Below are positions 14,078 to 21,374 of a DNA stretch of 24,521 nucleotides, one piece after another. Position numbers and translations under genes: made by a program. The stretch is from DATCJY01 sp036562565 (lineage in GTDB: Bacteria > Bacteroidota > Bacteroidia > Flavobacteriales_D > Sanyastnellaceae): assembly GCA_036562565.1 (NCBI GenBank), contig DATCJY010000032.1:1-24521 (forward strand). Direction: 5' to 3'. The notes beneath the pieces are model-generated. The model was not told the origin of the DNA. It worked only from the letters and a program-made list of their open reading frames with translations, and ran no database searches. How positions within the stretch are numbered: the stretch's first letter is position 1; every line of letters starts with the position of its first letter.

Positions 14078-15274
14078 TTATTTCAATACGCCCAACTCTT
14101 TTCCGACTTTGGTAAAGGCAGTGATACATTTCTCAATGTGCTCCGGCTCGTGAGCTGCAGAGAGTTGAACACGAATACGAGCTTGCTCTTTCGGTACCAC
14201 AGGATAGAAGAAACCGATGACATAAATGCCTTCTTTCAACAACGCATCGGCAAAGTCCTGAGAGAGTTTTGCATCATAAAGCATCACCGGAACAATTGCA
14301 GAATCTCCGTCTTTGATATCGAAACCTGCTGCTTTGATACCGGTTTTGAATTGCTTGATGTTGGCTTCGAGTTTGTCGCGCAATTCGGTTGTTTTGCTCA
14401 ACATATCGAATACGGTAATGCTGGCGCCCACAATGCTTGGGGCAAGGGAATTGGAGAACAAATAAGGACGAGAGCGTTGGCGCAAGAGCTCGATGATTTC
14501 TTTGCGGCCGGTGGTGAATCCGCCCATCGCACCGCCAAGCGCTTTACCCAATGTACCGGTGATGATGTCCACACGACCCAATACATTTTTCAACTCCAAG
14601 GTACCGCGACCTGTTTTACCGATGAAGCCTGTAGCGTGCGATTCATCCACCATGACAAGCGCTTGGTATTTATCCGCGAGGTCGCAGATTTTGTCGAGTT
14701 GAGCCACATAACCATCCATGGAGAAAACCCCATCGGTCACGATGATTTTGAAGCGAGCACCGGCTGCTTCAGCCGCTTGCAGTTGTGCTTCCAGGTCTTC
14801 CATGTTGTTGTTTTTATAGCGATAACGCTGTGCTTTGCAGAGGCGCACACCGTCAATGATGCTTGCGTGGTTCAGCTCATCGCTGATGATGGCATCCATC
14901 TCATTGAACAACGGCTCAAATACTCCACCGTTTGCATCGAACGCTGCTGCATAGAGGATGGTATCTTCCGTGTGCAGGAACTCGGCAATTTTAGCTTCGA
15001 GTGTTTTGTGGATGTCTTGCGTACCGCAGATGAAGCGCACGCTGCTCATACCGAAACCGTGGGTGTCAATGGTCTTTTTGGCAGCCTCAACTACTACGGG
15101 ATGAGATGACAAACCCAAGTAGTTGTTGGCGCAGAAGTTCAGAACTTCCTTGCCATCCGTGGTACGAATAACTGCACCCTGTGGAGTGGTGATGATACGT
15201 TCGCGTTTGTAAAGGCCTGCTTCTTCAATAGCGGCAAGTTCCTTTTGTAAATGTTCTTTGAGAGAGCCGTACAT
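14078..15274 (-). CDS. kbl: Glycine C-acetyltransferase (2-amino-3-ketobutyrate CoA ligase)
   Basis: PLP enzyme that splits 2-amino-3-oxobutyrate with CoA into glycine and acetyl-CoA, the second step of threonine breakdown; the reverse makes aminoketone. The 398-residue length and numbering match E. coli Kbl: the PLP lysine is K244 in TGTLGKALGG, MVDESHATGF (208-217) holds the cofactor Asp and His, and NFCANNYLGL near residues 46-55 is the family's N-terminal signature. Other alpha-oxoamine synthases (BioF, Spt, HemA) share the fold, but the N-terminus and the RPYLFSNSLAP segment favour Kbl. The partner threonine dehydrogenase (tdh) is not in the window. It is the first gene of a two-gene unit with the FAD enzyme. 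A TAAATTCG near 15302-15309 on the minus strand is one mismatch from a -7 box. Confidence 0.95.
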   Translation of the reverse strand: MYGSLKEHLQKELAAIEEAGLYKRERIITTPQGAVIRTTDGKEVLNFCANNYLGLSSHPVVVEAAKKTIDTHGFGMSSVRFICGTQDIHKTLEAKIAEFLHTEDTILYAAAFDANGGVFEPLFNEMDAIISDELNHASIIDGVRLCKAQRYRYKNNNMEDLEAQLQAAEAAGARFKIIVTDGVFSMDGYVAQLDKICDLADKYQALVMVDESHATGFIGKTGRGTLELKNVLGRVDIITGTLGKALGGAMGGFTTGRKEIIELLRQRSRPYLFSNSLAPSIVGASITVFDMLSKTTELRDKLEANIKQFKTGIKAAGFDIKDGDSAIVPVMLYDAKLSQDFADALLKEGIYVIGFFYPVVPKEQARIRVQLSAAHEPEHIEKCITAFTKVGKELGVLK

Positions 15275-15346
15275 AATCTGTTTACTGTTGAATTGTGGGC
15301 GAATTTAGAGCCATTCTATCCTAAGTCCACCATTGATTCAAAAGTC

Positions 15347-15413
15347 CGTTTCTTCAATAGAAACGCGGGATTGGAAGTTTTTGGATGCTCAATCAACATA
15401 CGACTGTTGAGCA
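15347..15413. repeat. Two hairpin-forming inverted repeats in the kbl-adhesin gap
   Basis: CGTTTCT (15347-15353) pairs with AGAAACG (15359-15365) around a 5-nt loop. TGCTCAA (15386-15392) pairs with TTGAGCA (15407-15413), and the nested TCAACA/TGTTGA (15393-15398 and 15405-15410) competes with it. They lie in the 237-bp divergent space between kbl and the adhesin gene. No small gene is convincing here; a 60-codon minus-strand ORF overlaps both hairpins but lacks any recognisable feature. Confidence 0.4.
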
Positions 15414-15463
15414 ATAATCTACCGAGGCGGCATCTATGCATCAATAACAAGTTTTTTTCGCAG

Positions 15464-15492
15464 TTGGTCATCCTATAGTAAAATGACCTTTG
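15464..15492 (+). promoter_or_regulatory. Candidate promoter of the adhesin-PorP-PorE unit
   Basis: TTG (15464-15466) and GACCTTTG (15485-15492) are separated by 18 bp; the second box differs from TAnnTTTG by one base. Transcription would start near 15499, giving a short leader before ATG 15512. No other match is seen in front of the three downstream genes. Confidence 0.4.
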
Positions 15493-15511
15493 TTCCATTC
15501 ATTCCGATATT

Positions 15512-18166
15512 ATGAATAAGACACTATCTATTGCCATCTGTCTTTTAGCGTTTTTACAGTTGAGCGCTAATGCAGTGCACATGAAAGCAACGGAAAGGAG
15601 TTCCCTTTATCCAAACATTCTCAGCGCACAACCCATAGCGGAGGATGATGCGTACACCATCAACCAAGGGGATTTGCTCGAGGAAGATGTCTCCGTCAAC
15701 GATACGTTTGATGCGGCAGATGTTTTTAGCTTGGTCAGCGGTGTGAGCTATGGAACACTCACGTTCAATCCTGATGGTACTTTCAGTTATCAACCTGTTG
15801 CTTCATTCTTCGGCACCGATGTTTTTGCGTATGAGGTGTGCAATGCAGAAGATGGTTGTAGTCAGGCCTTGGTGACCATTTTGGTGCTGCCTGCCAATCC
15901 TGCACCGGTTGCATCTGATGTGACGTTAGAGGTTTTGATGAATGCGTCCATTTCCGGTTCGCTCTTGTCTTATGTGACCGATGCGAATGACAATGCATTC
16001 ATCTTCACATTGGACAATGGCACCGAGCACGGTGTGCTCAACTTGGATACCGATGGAAACTTTAGCTATACACCGGATGAAGACTTCACGGGTTTGGATG
16101 CATTCACCTATACGGTGTGTGATGATGAAGGCGCTTGTGACTCGGCTACTTTGACCTTCTTTGTGGTCAACCCGGATGAGTTCCCGATTGCGCAAAACGA
16201 TTATTTCACCCTGGATGAAGGAACCACCTTTAGCGGCAACGCGGCAGCCAATGACAGCGACCCGGATGGGGATGAGCTGACTTATACCGTGCACACCGAT
16301 GCACAACACGGAACATTTGTGCTCAACAGTGATGGTACTTTCACCTACACTCCCGATGAATATTACTATGGACAGGATACCGTGATTTATTCGGTATGCG
16401 ATCCTACACCGTATTGCGCCCTTGGCTGGATTTACCTCACCATTCTGCCGGTGAACAGTCCGCCTGTTGCCAATGACGATTATGTAAGCGGTGAACAAAA
16501 TGATCAGATTTCATACAGTGTAGCGTTCAATGACATGGATCCTGAGTCCGATCCGCTCACTTATTCGCTAATCACCGATGTGGAGCACGGAACGTTGGTA
16601 TTCAACTCCAACGGTTCATTCACATATACACCTGATACAGATTACTACGGAACGGACAGTTTCCAATACGAAGTGTGCGATTACGAACTCTGTGATACCG
16701 CAACGGTGTACATTACCATCGACCAATTGATATTCTCTCCCATTGCAATGGATGACGAATATGTGATTAACCAAGGTGAAACACTCACCGCCAACGTGGC
16801 AACCAATGATAATATGAACAATGGCGGAGACGGTGTTTATGAATTGGTGACGGAGCCATCCTTTGGTACGTTGACGTTTGTTGTAGACGGTTCATTCACT
16901 TATGTACCTAATGCCGGCTTCTTCGGTACAGATGTATTCACCTATAAAGTTTGTAATCAGAACGATTTGTGCGATGAAGCATCGGTGACCATTATCGTGA
17001 ATGAATTGAATACGGTACCTGTAGCCGTGAATGACTTTTTCACCATTGAGGAAGATGGATTCCTCTTTGCAAGTGTAGCTGAGAACGACAGTGATGTAGA
17101 TGGTGATATTCTCATTTTTACCATTGAGCAAAACGTCAGCTATGGTACACTTTCCTTCGAAGAAGACGGCACCTTTACCTATACACCGAATCTCAATTTC
17201 TTCGGTACCGATCACTTCACCTATTTCGTGTGTGATAATGATGGCAATTGTGATGTGGGAACGGTGACCATCGTAGTAACTCCGGTGAACGATGCGCCCG
17301 TTGCAGAAGATGACGAGTACACCACCATGGAAAACACGCAGCTCACCGGATTTGTGGGCAACAACGATTATGATGTGGATGATATCGTGTTGACCTATCA
17401 ACTCATTACTTCTACCACCTTTGGTGATTTAGTATTCAATGCCGATGGTACCTTCCTTTATACTCCGGATTTTGCATTCATAGGTTTTGATTCGTTTACT
17501 TATTATGCTTGCGATGATGAAGGCTTGTGCGATGCTGCAACCGTAACCATAGAGGTATTGCAAGGTCCACCATTGGAAGTGGTGGTGAACATTGACCAAT
17601 ACACTGTAAATGAAGACGAAGTGTTATACGGCAATGTGAGCCTCAATGACCAGAATACCGATGGATTCATTTATTCAGTAGTTCAAGGTCCTTCTCATGG
17701 TGTGGTTGAGATGAACAGCGATGGTTCATTCGTTTATACACCGAATCAGGATTACAACGGTTTTGATGAGTTCGTTTATCAGGCATGTAGTCTCATTGGT
17801 GTGTGCTATGAGGCAACCGTGAACATCATCATTGTTCCGATGCCGGATGACGACTTGCACATTCCACTTGGTTTCTCTCCAAACAACGATGGTGTGAATG
17901 ACAAGTTTGTAATTGAGAACATTGAGTCCTACCCGAATAACAAGATGACCATCTTCAACCGTTGGGGCAACATCGTGTATGAAAAATCACCCTACACTGC
18001 AGAGAATGCATGGGATGGAACCACCGACAGCGGAGCGGTAAGTTTTGGTGATATGGTTCCTGAGGGTACTTATTTCTATGTGTTGGAAACCGGACCTTCA
18101 GTTCTCAATGAGGGTAAATCCGAGAAGATAACAGGCTACATCGTAGTGAAATATGAAAGTAAATAA
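15512..18166 (+). CDS. T9SS-secreted cadherin-like repeat adhesin with type B C-terminal sorting domain
   Basis: An 884-residue surface protein. A signal peptide (MNKTLSIAICLLAFLQ, probable cut near ANA at 19-21) is followed by eight tandem beta-sandwich repeats of 92-93 residues (about 41-778) of the cadherin-like/tandem-95 type. Each repeat has HG/YGTLxFxxDGxFxYxPxxxFxGxDxFxYxxC. Several begin with Asp-rich calcium-type loops (NDSDPDGDE at 247-255, NDSDVDGD at 525-532). The C-terminal 100 residues (LGFSPNNDGVNDKF, then IFNRWGNIVYE) are the gliding-motility-associated type B sorting domain used for type IX secretion. Each repeat holds one Cys pair, spaced 92-93 residues along the chain. It heads a three-gene run with PorP/SprF and a PorE-like protein, the usual partners of type B substrates. 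A role in adhesion or gliding is likely; ligand unknown. Confidence 0.93.
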   Translation: MNKTLSIAICLLAFLQLSANAVHMKATERSSLYPNILSAQPIAEDDAYTINQGDLLEEDVSVNDTFDAADVFSLVSGVSYGTLTFNPDGTFSYQPVASFFGTDVFAYEVCNAEDGCSQALVTILVLPANPAPVASDVTLEVLMNASISGSLLSYVTDANDNAFIFTLDNGTEHGVLNLDTDGNFSYTPDEDFTGLDAFTYTVCDDEGACDSATLTFFVVNPDEFPIAQNDYFTLDEGTTFSGNAAANDSDPDGDELTYTVHTDAQHGTFVLNSDGTFTYTPDEYYYGQDTVIYSVCDPTPYCALGWIYLTILPVNSPPVANDDYVSGEQNDQISYSVAFNDMDPESDPLTYSLITDVEHGTLVFNSNGSFTYTPDTDYYGTDSFQYEVCDYELCDTATVYITIDQLIFSPIAMDDEYVINQGETLTANVATNDNMNNGGDGVYELVTEPSFGTLTFVVDGSFTYVPNAGFFGTDVFTYKVCNQNDLCDEASVTIIVNELNTVPVAVNDFFTIEEDGFLFASVAENDSDVDGDILIFTIEQNVSYGTLSFEEDGTFTYTPNLNFFGTDHFTYFVCDNDGNCDVGTVTIVVTPVNDAPVAEDDEYTTMENTQLTGFVGNNDYDVDDIVLTYQLITSTTFGDLVFNADGTFLYTPDFAFIGFDSFTYYACDDEGLCDAATVTIEVLQGPPLEVVVNIDQYTVNEDEVLYGNVSLNDQNTDGFIYSVVQGPSHGVVEMNSDGSFVYTPNQDYNGFDEFVYQACSLIGVCYEATVNIIIVPMPDDDLHIPLGFSPNNDGVNDKFVIENIESYPNNKMTIFNRWGNIVYEKSPYTAENAWDGTTDSGAVSFGDMVPEGTYFYVLETGPSVLNEGKSEKITGYIVVKYESK
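15632..17845 (+). repeat. Eight tandem 279-bp coding repeats
   Basis: Eight units of 92-93 codons encode the cadherin-like repeats (start residues about 41, 133, 225, 318, 410, 503, 596 and 689). The protein pattern is conserved, but the DNA has diverged, so the array is old rather than a recent expansion. First-cysteine positions are 110, 203, 296, 389, 481, 574, 667 and 759. Confidence 0.9.
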
Positions 18167-18198
18167 TCGCATCAATAACCAATCTAGAATCCTCTGAT

Positions 18199-19134
18199 AT
18201 GAAAAAGAATATATTCCAATGGTGTTTAATTGCGATGGTAGGTTGTATGCCTGCTTTCAATGCGGTTGCCCAGTTCGATCCGATGTTCACTCAGTACATG
18301 TTCAACGAGTTGTTCATCAATCCTGCATATGCGGGTTCTCGTGAGTGCATGTCCGTTACAGGCCTGGTGCGCGAGCAGTGGGTCGGTATAGAGGGAGCGC
18401 CTTCCACGCAAACATTGAGCCTTCATGCTCCGGTCTTCCATCAGAAAATGGGTATTGGGTTGTCCATGATCAATGAAGGCATTGGTGTGAGCAAGCGCAC
18501 AGGTGTGAACCTCAACGCTGCCTATCGCATTAAGATGGAAAAAGGATGGTTGTCATTCGGTCTCAATGGCGGTGTGGTGAGCCTCAACGAGGACTTGATG
18601 AAGCTCAATCTCACGACTGACAACATGTTCATGGTAAATGCCAAGCGACTTGCAGCACCGAATGTTGGTTTTGGTGTTTACTATAACGCACCAAAGTGGT
18701 ATGTGGGACTTTCCATTCCACGCATGATTAGAAATCACATCTCTACCAAGTCAGGAAGTGCCGAAGTGGAAAACACCTTCTCACCTGAGGAGTTCCATTA
18801 CTACCTCACGGGAGGTTCCGTACACAAGCTCAACCACTCCATCACCTTGCGCCCGAATGTGATGGTGAAAGCAGTAAGTGGTGCACCCGTTGAAGTGGAC
18901 ATCAGTGCAAACTTGTTGTTCAATGATTTCATTTGGGCCGGTCTTGCTTATAGAACCAATGATGCTGCTTCCGTGTTTATCGGGGCATACCTCACACAGC
19001 AACTGCGTTTTGGCTATGCCTATGATTATACATTGAGCGGCTTGCAAGACTTCAACTCGGGCTCACATGAGTTGATGCTCGGCTACGATTTCAACTACGA
19101 TAAATCAAAGGTGTCTACACCTCGTCACTTCTAA
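18199..19134 (+). CDS. PorP/SprF family type IX secretion outer-membrane protein
   Basis: A 311-residue protein with a signal peptide cut after AVAQ (residue 25) and the family hallmark DPMFTQYMFNEL followed by INPAYAGS. Next come about a dozen amphipathic strands of an outer-membrane barrel (GIGLSMINEGIG, SFGLNGGVVSL, YVGLSIPRMI, FGYAYDYTLSGL). PorP/SprF proteins act with the type IX machinery; SprF of Flavobacterium johnsoniae is needed for export of the adhesin SprB, and genomes often carry one paralogue next to each type B substrate. The gene starts 32 bp after the adhesin and ends 21 bp before the PorE-like gene, with no promoter visible, so all three form one operon. It is probably the dedicated partner of the upstream adhesin, by inference from position. 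Confidence 0.94.
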   Translation: MKKNIFQWCLIAMVGCMPAFNAVAQFDPMFTQYMFNELFINPAYAGSRECMSVTGLVREQWVGIEGAPSTQTLSLHAPVFHQKMGIGLSMINEGIGVSKRTGVNLNAAYRIKMEKGWLSFGLNGGVVSLNEDLMKLNLTTDNMFMVNAKRLAAPNVGFGVYYNAPKWYVGLSIPRMIRNHISTKSGSAEVENTFSPEEFHYYLTGGSVHKLNHSITLRPNVMVKAVSGAPVEVDISANLLFNDFIWAGLAYRTNDAASVFIGAYLTQQLRFGYAYDYTLSGLQDFNSGSHELMLGYDFNYDKSKVSTPRHF

Positions 19135-19155
19135 ACTTTTTATACGCATTAGAGC

Positions 19156-21297
19156 ATGAAAAAATATTTCTTACTGATACTGATTCTCGGAAGCGCGTGT
19201 CTGCAGGCGGATGCGCAGATGAAAGCCGGAAATAAGAAGTTTGATAAGATGGCCTATGCAGCGGCCATCACGCGCTATGAGCGTGCAGTGAAGAAGAATG
19301 AAGAGAGTGTGGATGCTTGGACACGCCTTGCCGATTGCTATCGCCTACTGGGTGATTATGTGAATGCAGAGCAGGCGTATGCACGCGTGGTAAACGGTCC
19401 CGTTCAACCGGAGGTATATCTCTACTATGCACAAGCATTGATGCAGAATGAAAAATACGGTGAGGCCAAATCGTGGTTGGAGAAATACCGCACTGCCAAC
19501 CCGAGCGACTCGCGTGCTGCGAACTTGATAGCCGGTATTGAGCAATTGCCTCAATACAAATCCATGGAAGGTGTTTACAAAGTGGCCAAAGCGAATGTAA
19601 ACACAAGTGCTTCTGAAATTGCTCCTGTTATTTACAACGGTGGTATCGTATATGCCTCCAACAAAGCGGTGAGCGGATGGGTGAAACGCACACATGCTTG
19701 GATCGCTAAGCCATTCTATCAATTGTATTTCGCAAAAGGTACTGAAGGCAACTTGCAATCACCTAAAGCGTTTGCCGAAGAAGTGGGCACCAAATTGCAC
19801 GATGGACCTGTGACATTCAGCAAAGCCGGTACACAGATGTACTTCACACGCAACAACGTGGAGGACGACAAAGTGCAGAAGGATGCAAACGGTGTAGTGC
19901 GTCTCAAAATTTTCCACAGCAACTTTGCCGATGGTAATTGGGGTATTGAAGTGCCATTCCCATATAACAGCAATGATTACTCATGTGCACATCCATCGTT
20001 GAGTGCAGATGGTAAGACACTTTATTTCTCCAGCGATATGCCGGGAGGACAGGGTGGAATGGACATTTGGAAATGCGAGTGGACCGGTACATCATGGGGC
20101 GCTCCTGTTAATCTTGGTCCGGATGTAAATACCAAAGGGCATGAAGTATTTCCATTCATTGCATCAGATGGTGTGTTGTATTACTCATCCGATGGCTTGG
20201 CCGGCTTGGGCGGTTTGGATATCTACAGTATGGATGTGGCCAAAGGTGGTAAACCTCAAAACCTTGGTTTGCCCATGAACAGTGCTGCCGATGATTTTGG
20301 TATCACCATGAATGCCACCGGTGACAACGGTTATTTCACAAGCAATAGAAAGAACTCATACGACAACGATGATATTTACTTCTTCACCAAGAAGTGCGTT
20401 ACAGTGGAAGTAACCGTGAAAGATGAATCATCACAAGAGCCCCTTCCGAATGCGACCGTGGTGATTTATGAAAATGGAAATGAACTTCAAACATTGGAAA
20501 CAGATTCTGCAGCCAAGTTCACAGCATGCCTCAATCCATTGCGCAACTATGACTTCGTGGTACAACGCGATAATTATACGGAGACCAAGGCCAGTCTTAC
20601 TAACTCGGAGTTGGCCGCTGCAAGTGCTGCGGGCTCCAAACAAATGGAAGTGGTATTGAAGAAAAACATTGCCCATGTTACCGGTCGTGTATTCAACTCT
20701 GATAACAAAGAAGCAAAAGCCAATGTGCCAGTGCGTTTGATCAACCGCACAACCAAAGAAGAGATGGTGGCCAATACCGATGACAACGGATATTTCAAGT
20801 TTGACAACATTGCTTTGGATTGTGATTATGAAGTACGCACCTCATTCAATGATTGCGGTGAAGCCAAAGAGAAATTGTCTACGCACAAAATCAGCGGAGT
20901 GAAGGAGTTCAACATACCACTTGCATTGCTCTGTAAAGGTGCTATCATCGAAATAGAAAACATCTACTACGATTACAACTCCGCAGAGATTCGTGAAGAT
21001 GCTGCTTTGGAATTGGACAAAGTGGTAGCGCTGATGAACGAATACCCCAACATGAAAATAGAGATTCGTTCCCACACGGACTCACGTGGTAAAGACAGTT
21101 ACAATTTGACCCTTTCTGATAAACGTGCAAAAGCTGCGGTGGCTTATATCATCTCCAAAGGAATTGATGCAAGACGCGTAGTGGGCAAGGGATATGGTGA
21201 AACACAATTGCTCAACCATTGCAAGAACAATGTGGAATGTTCAGAAGAAGAGCATGCTGTAAACCGTAGAACAGAATTCAAAATCTTGGAGATGTAA
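19156..21297 (+). CDS. PorE-like OmpA-family protein with TPR and beta-propeller domains
   Basis: A 713-residue envelope protein. After a signal peptide (cut at ADAQ, residue 21) come TPR-like helices (about 25-110) and PD40/WD40-type propeller blades (about 145-400). Blade motifs include SADGKTLYFSSDMPGG with DIWK, and ASDGVLYYSSDGLAG with DIYS. Two carboxypeptidase-regulatory-like domains (about 415-495 and 515-595) precede a C-terminal OmpA peptidoglycan-binding domain (about 597-713). The peptidoglycan pair D642 (HTDSRG) and R657 (LSDKRA) is spaced by 15, as in OmpA. This order is that of PorE of Porphyromonas gingivalis, which links the type IX apparatus to peptidoglycan. A lipobox is not clear (GSAC at 12-15), so it may be periplasmic rather than lipid-anchored. 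Last gene of the adhesin operon. Confidence 0.92.
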   Translation: MKKYFLLILILGSACLQADAQMKAGNKKFDKMAYAAAITRYERAVKKNEESVDAWTRLADCYRLLGDYVNAEQAYARVVNGPVQPEVYLYYAQALMQNEKYGEAKSWLEKYRTANPSDSRAANLIAGIEQLPQYKSMEGVYKVAKANVNTSASEIAPVIYNGGIVYASNKAVSGWVKRTHAWIAKPFYQLYFAKGTEGNLQSPKAFAEEVGTKLHDGPVTFSKAGTQMYFTRNNVEDDKVQKDANGVVRLKIFHSNFADGNWGIEVPFPYNSNDYSCAHPSLSADGKTLYFSSDMPGGQGGMDIWKCEWTGTSWGAPVNLGPDVNTKGHEVFPFIASDGVLYYSSDGLAGLGGLDIYSMDVAKGGKPQNLGLPMNSAADDFGITMNATGDNGYFTSNRKNSYDNDDIYFFTKKCVTVEVTVKDESSQEPLPNATVVIYENGNELQTLETDSAAKFTACLNPLRNYDFVVQRDNYTETKASLTNSELAAASAAGSKQMEVVLKKNIAHVTGRVFNSDNKEAKANVPVRLINRTTKEEMVANTDDNGYFKFDNIALDCDYEVRTSFNDCGEAKEKLSTHKISGVKEFNIPLALLCKGAIIEIENIYYDYNSAEIREDAALELDKVVALMNEYPNMKIEIRSHTDSRGKDSYNLTLSDKRAKAAVAYIISKGIDARRVVGKGYGETQLLNHCKNNVECSEEEHAVNRRTEFKILEM

Positions 21298-21320
21298 TGC
21301 TCCGGAAATCGTTGCGAATA

Positions 21321-21354
21321 AAAAACCCGTGGTTATCTGTCCACGGGTTTTTTT
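21321..21354. terminator. Terminator closing the adhesin-PorP-PorE operon
   Basis: CCCGTGG (21326-21332) pairs with CCACGGG (21341-21347) around an 8-nt loop, flanked by A5 on the left and T7 on the right. It serves the operon on the plus strand and possibly the convergent hydrolase gene. Its form closely resembles the 7064-7095 terminator. Confidence 0.9.
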
Positions 21355-21374
21355 ATTGATGCAAATGGAATGCA

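Noticed and set aside
14030..15109. A 359-codon plus-strand ORF antisense to kbl and the end of the FAD gene
   Set aside because: It is a shadow frame of kbl, whose protein is well conserved. Its translation has no recognisable domain, signal or family, and is rich in Cys, Phe and His as antisense frames often are.
15316..15498. 60-codon minus-strand ORF in the kbl-adhesin gap
   Set aside because: Short, basic and featureless, and it overlaps both hairpins and the candidate promoter of the adhesin operon.
15926..17401. Minus-strand ORFs of 190 and 169 codons inside the adhesin
   Set aside because: They are mirror frames of the repeat array and inherit its periodicity. They overlap strongly supported coding sequence on the other strand.
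15632..17845. Possible CRISPR-like or noncoding repeat array
   Set aside because: The periodicity is 279 bp, in frame, diverged in DNA and conserved in protein, so it is a coding domain repeat.
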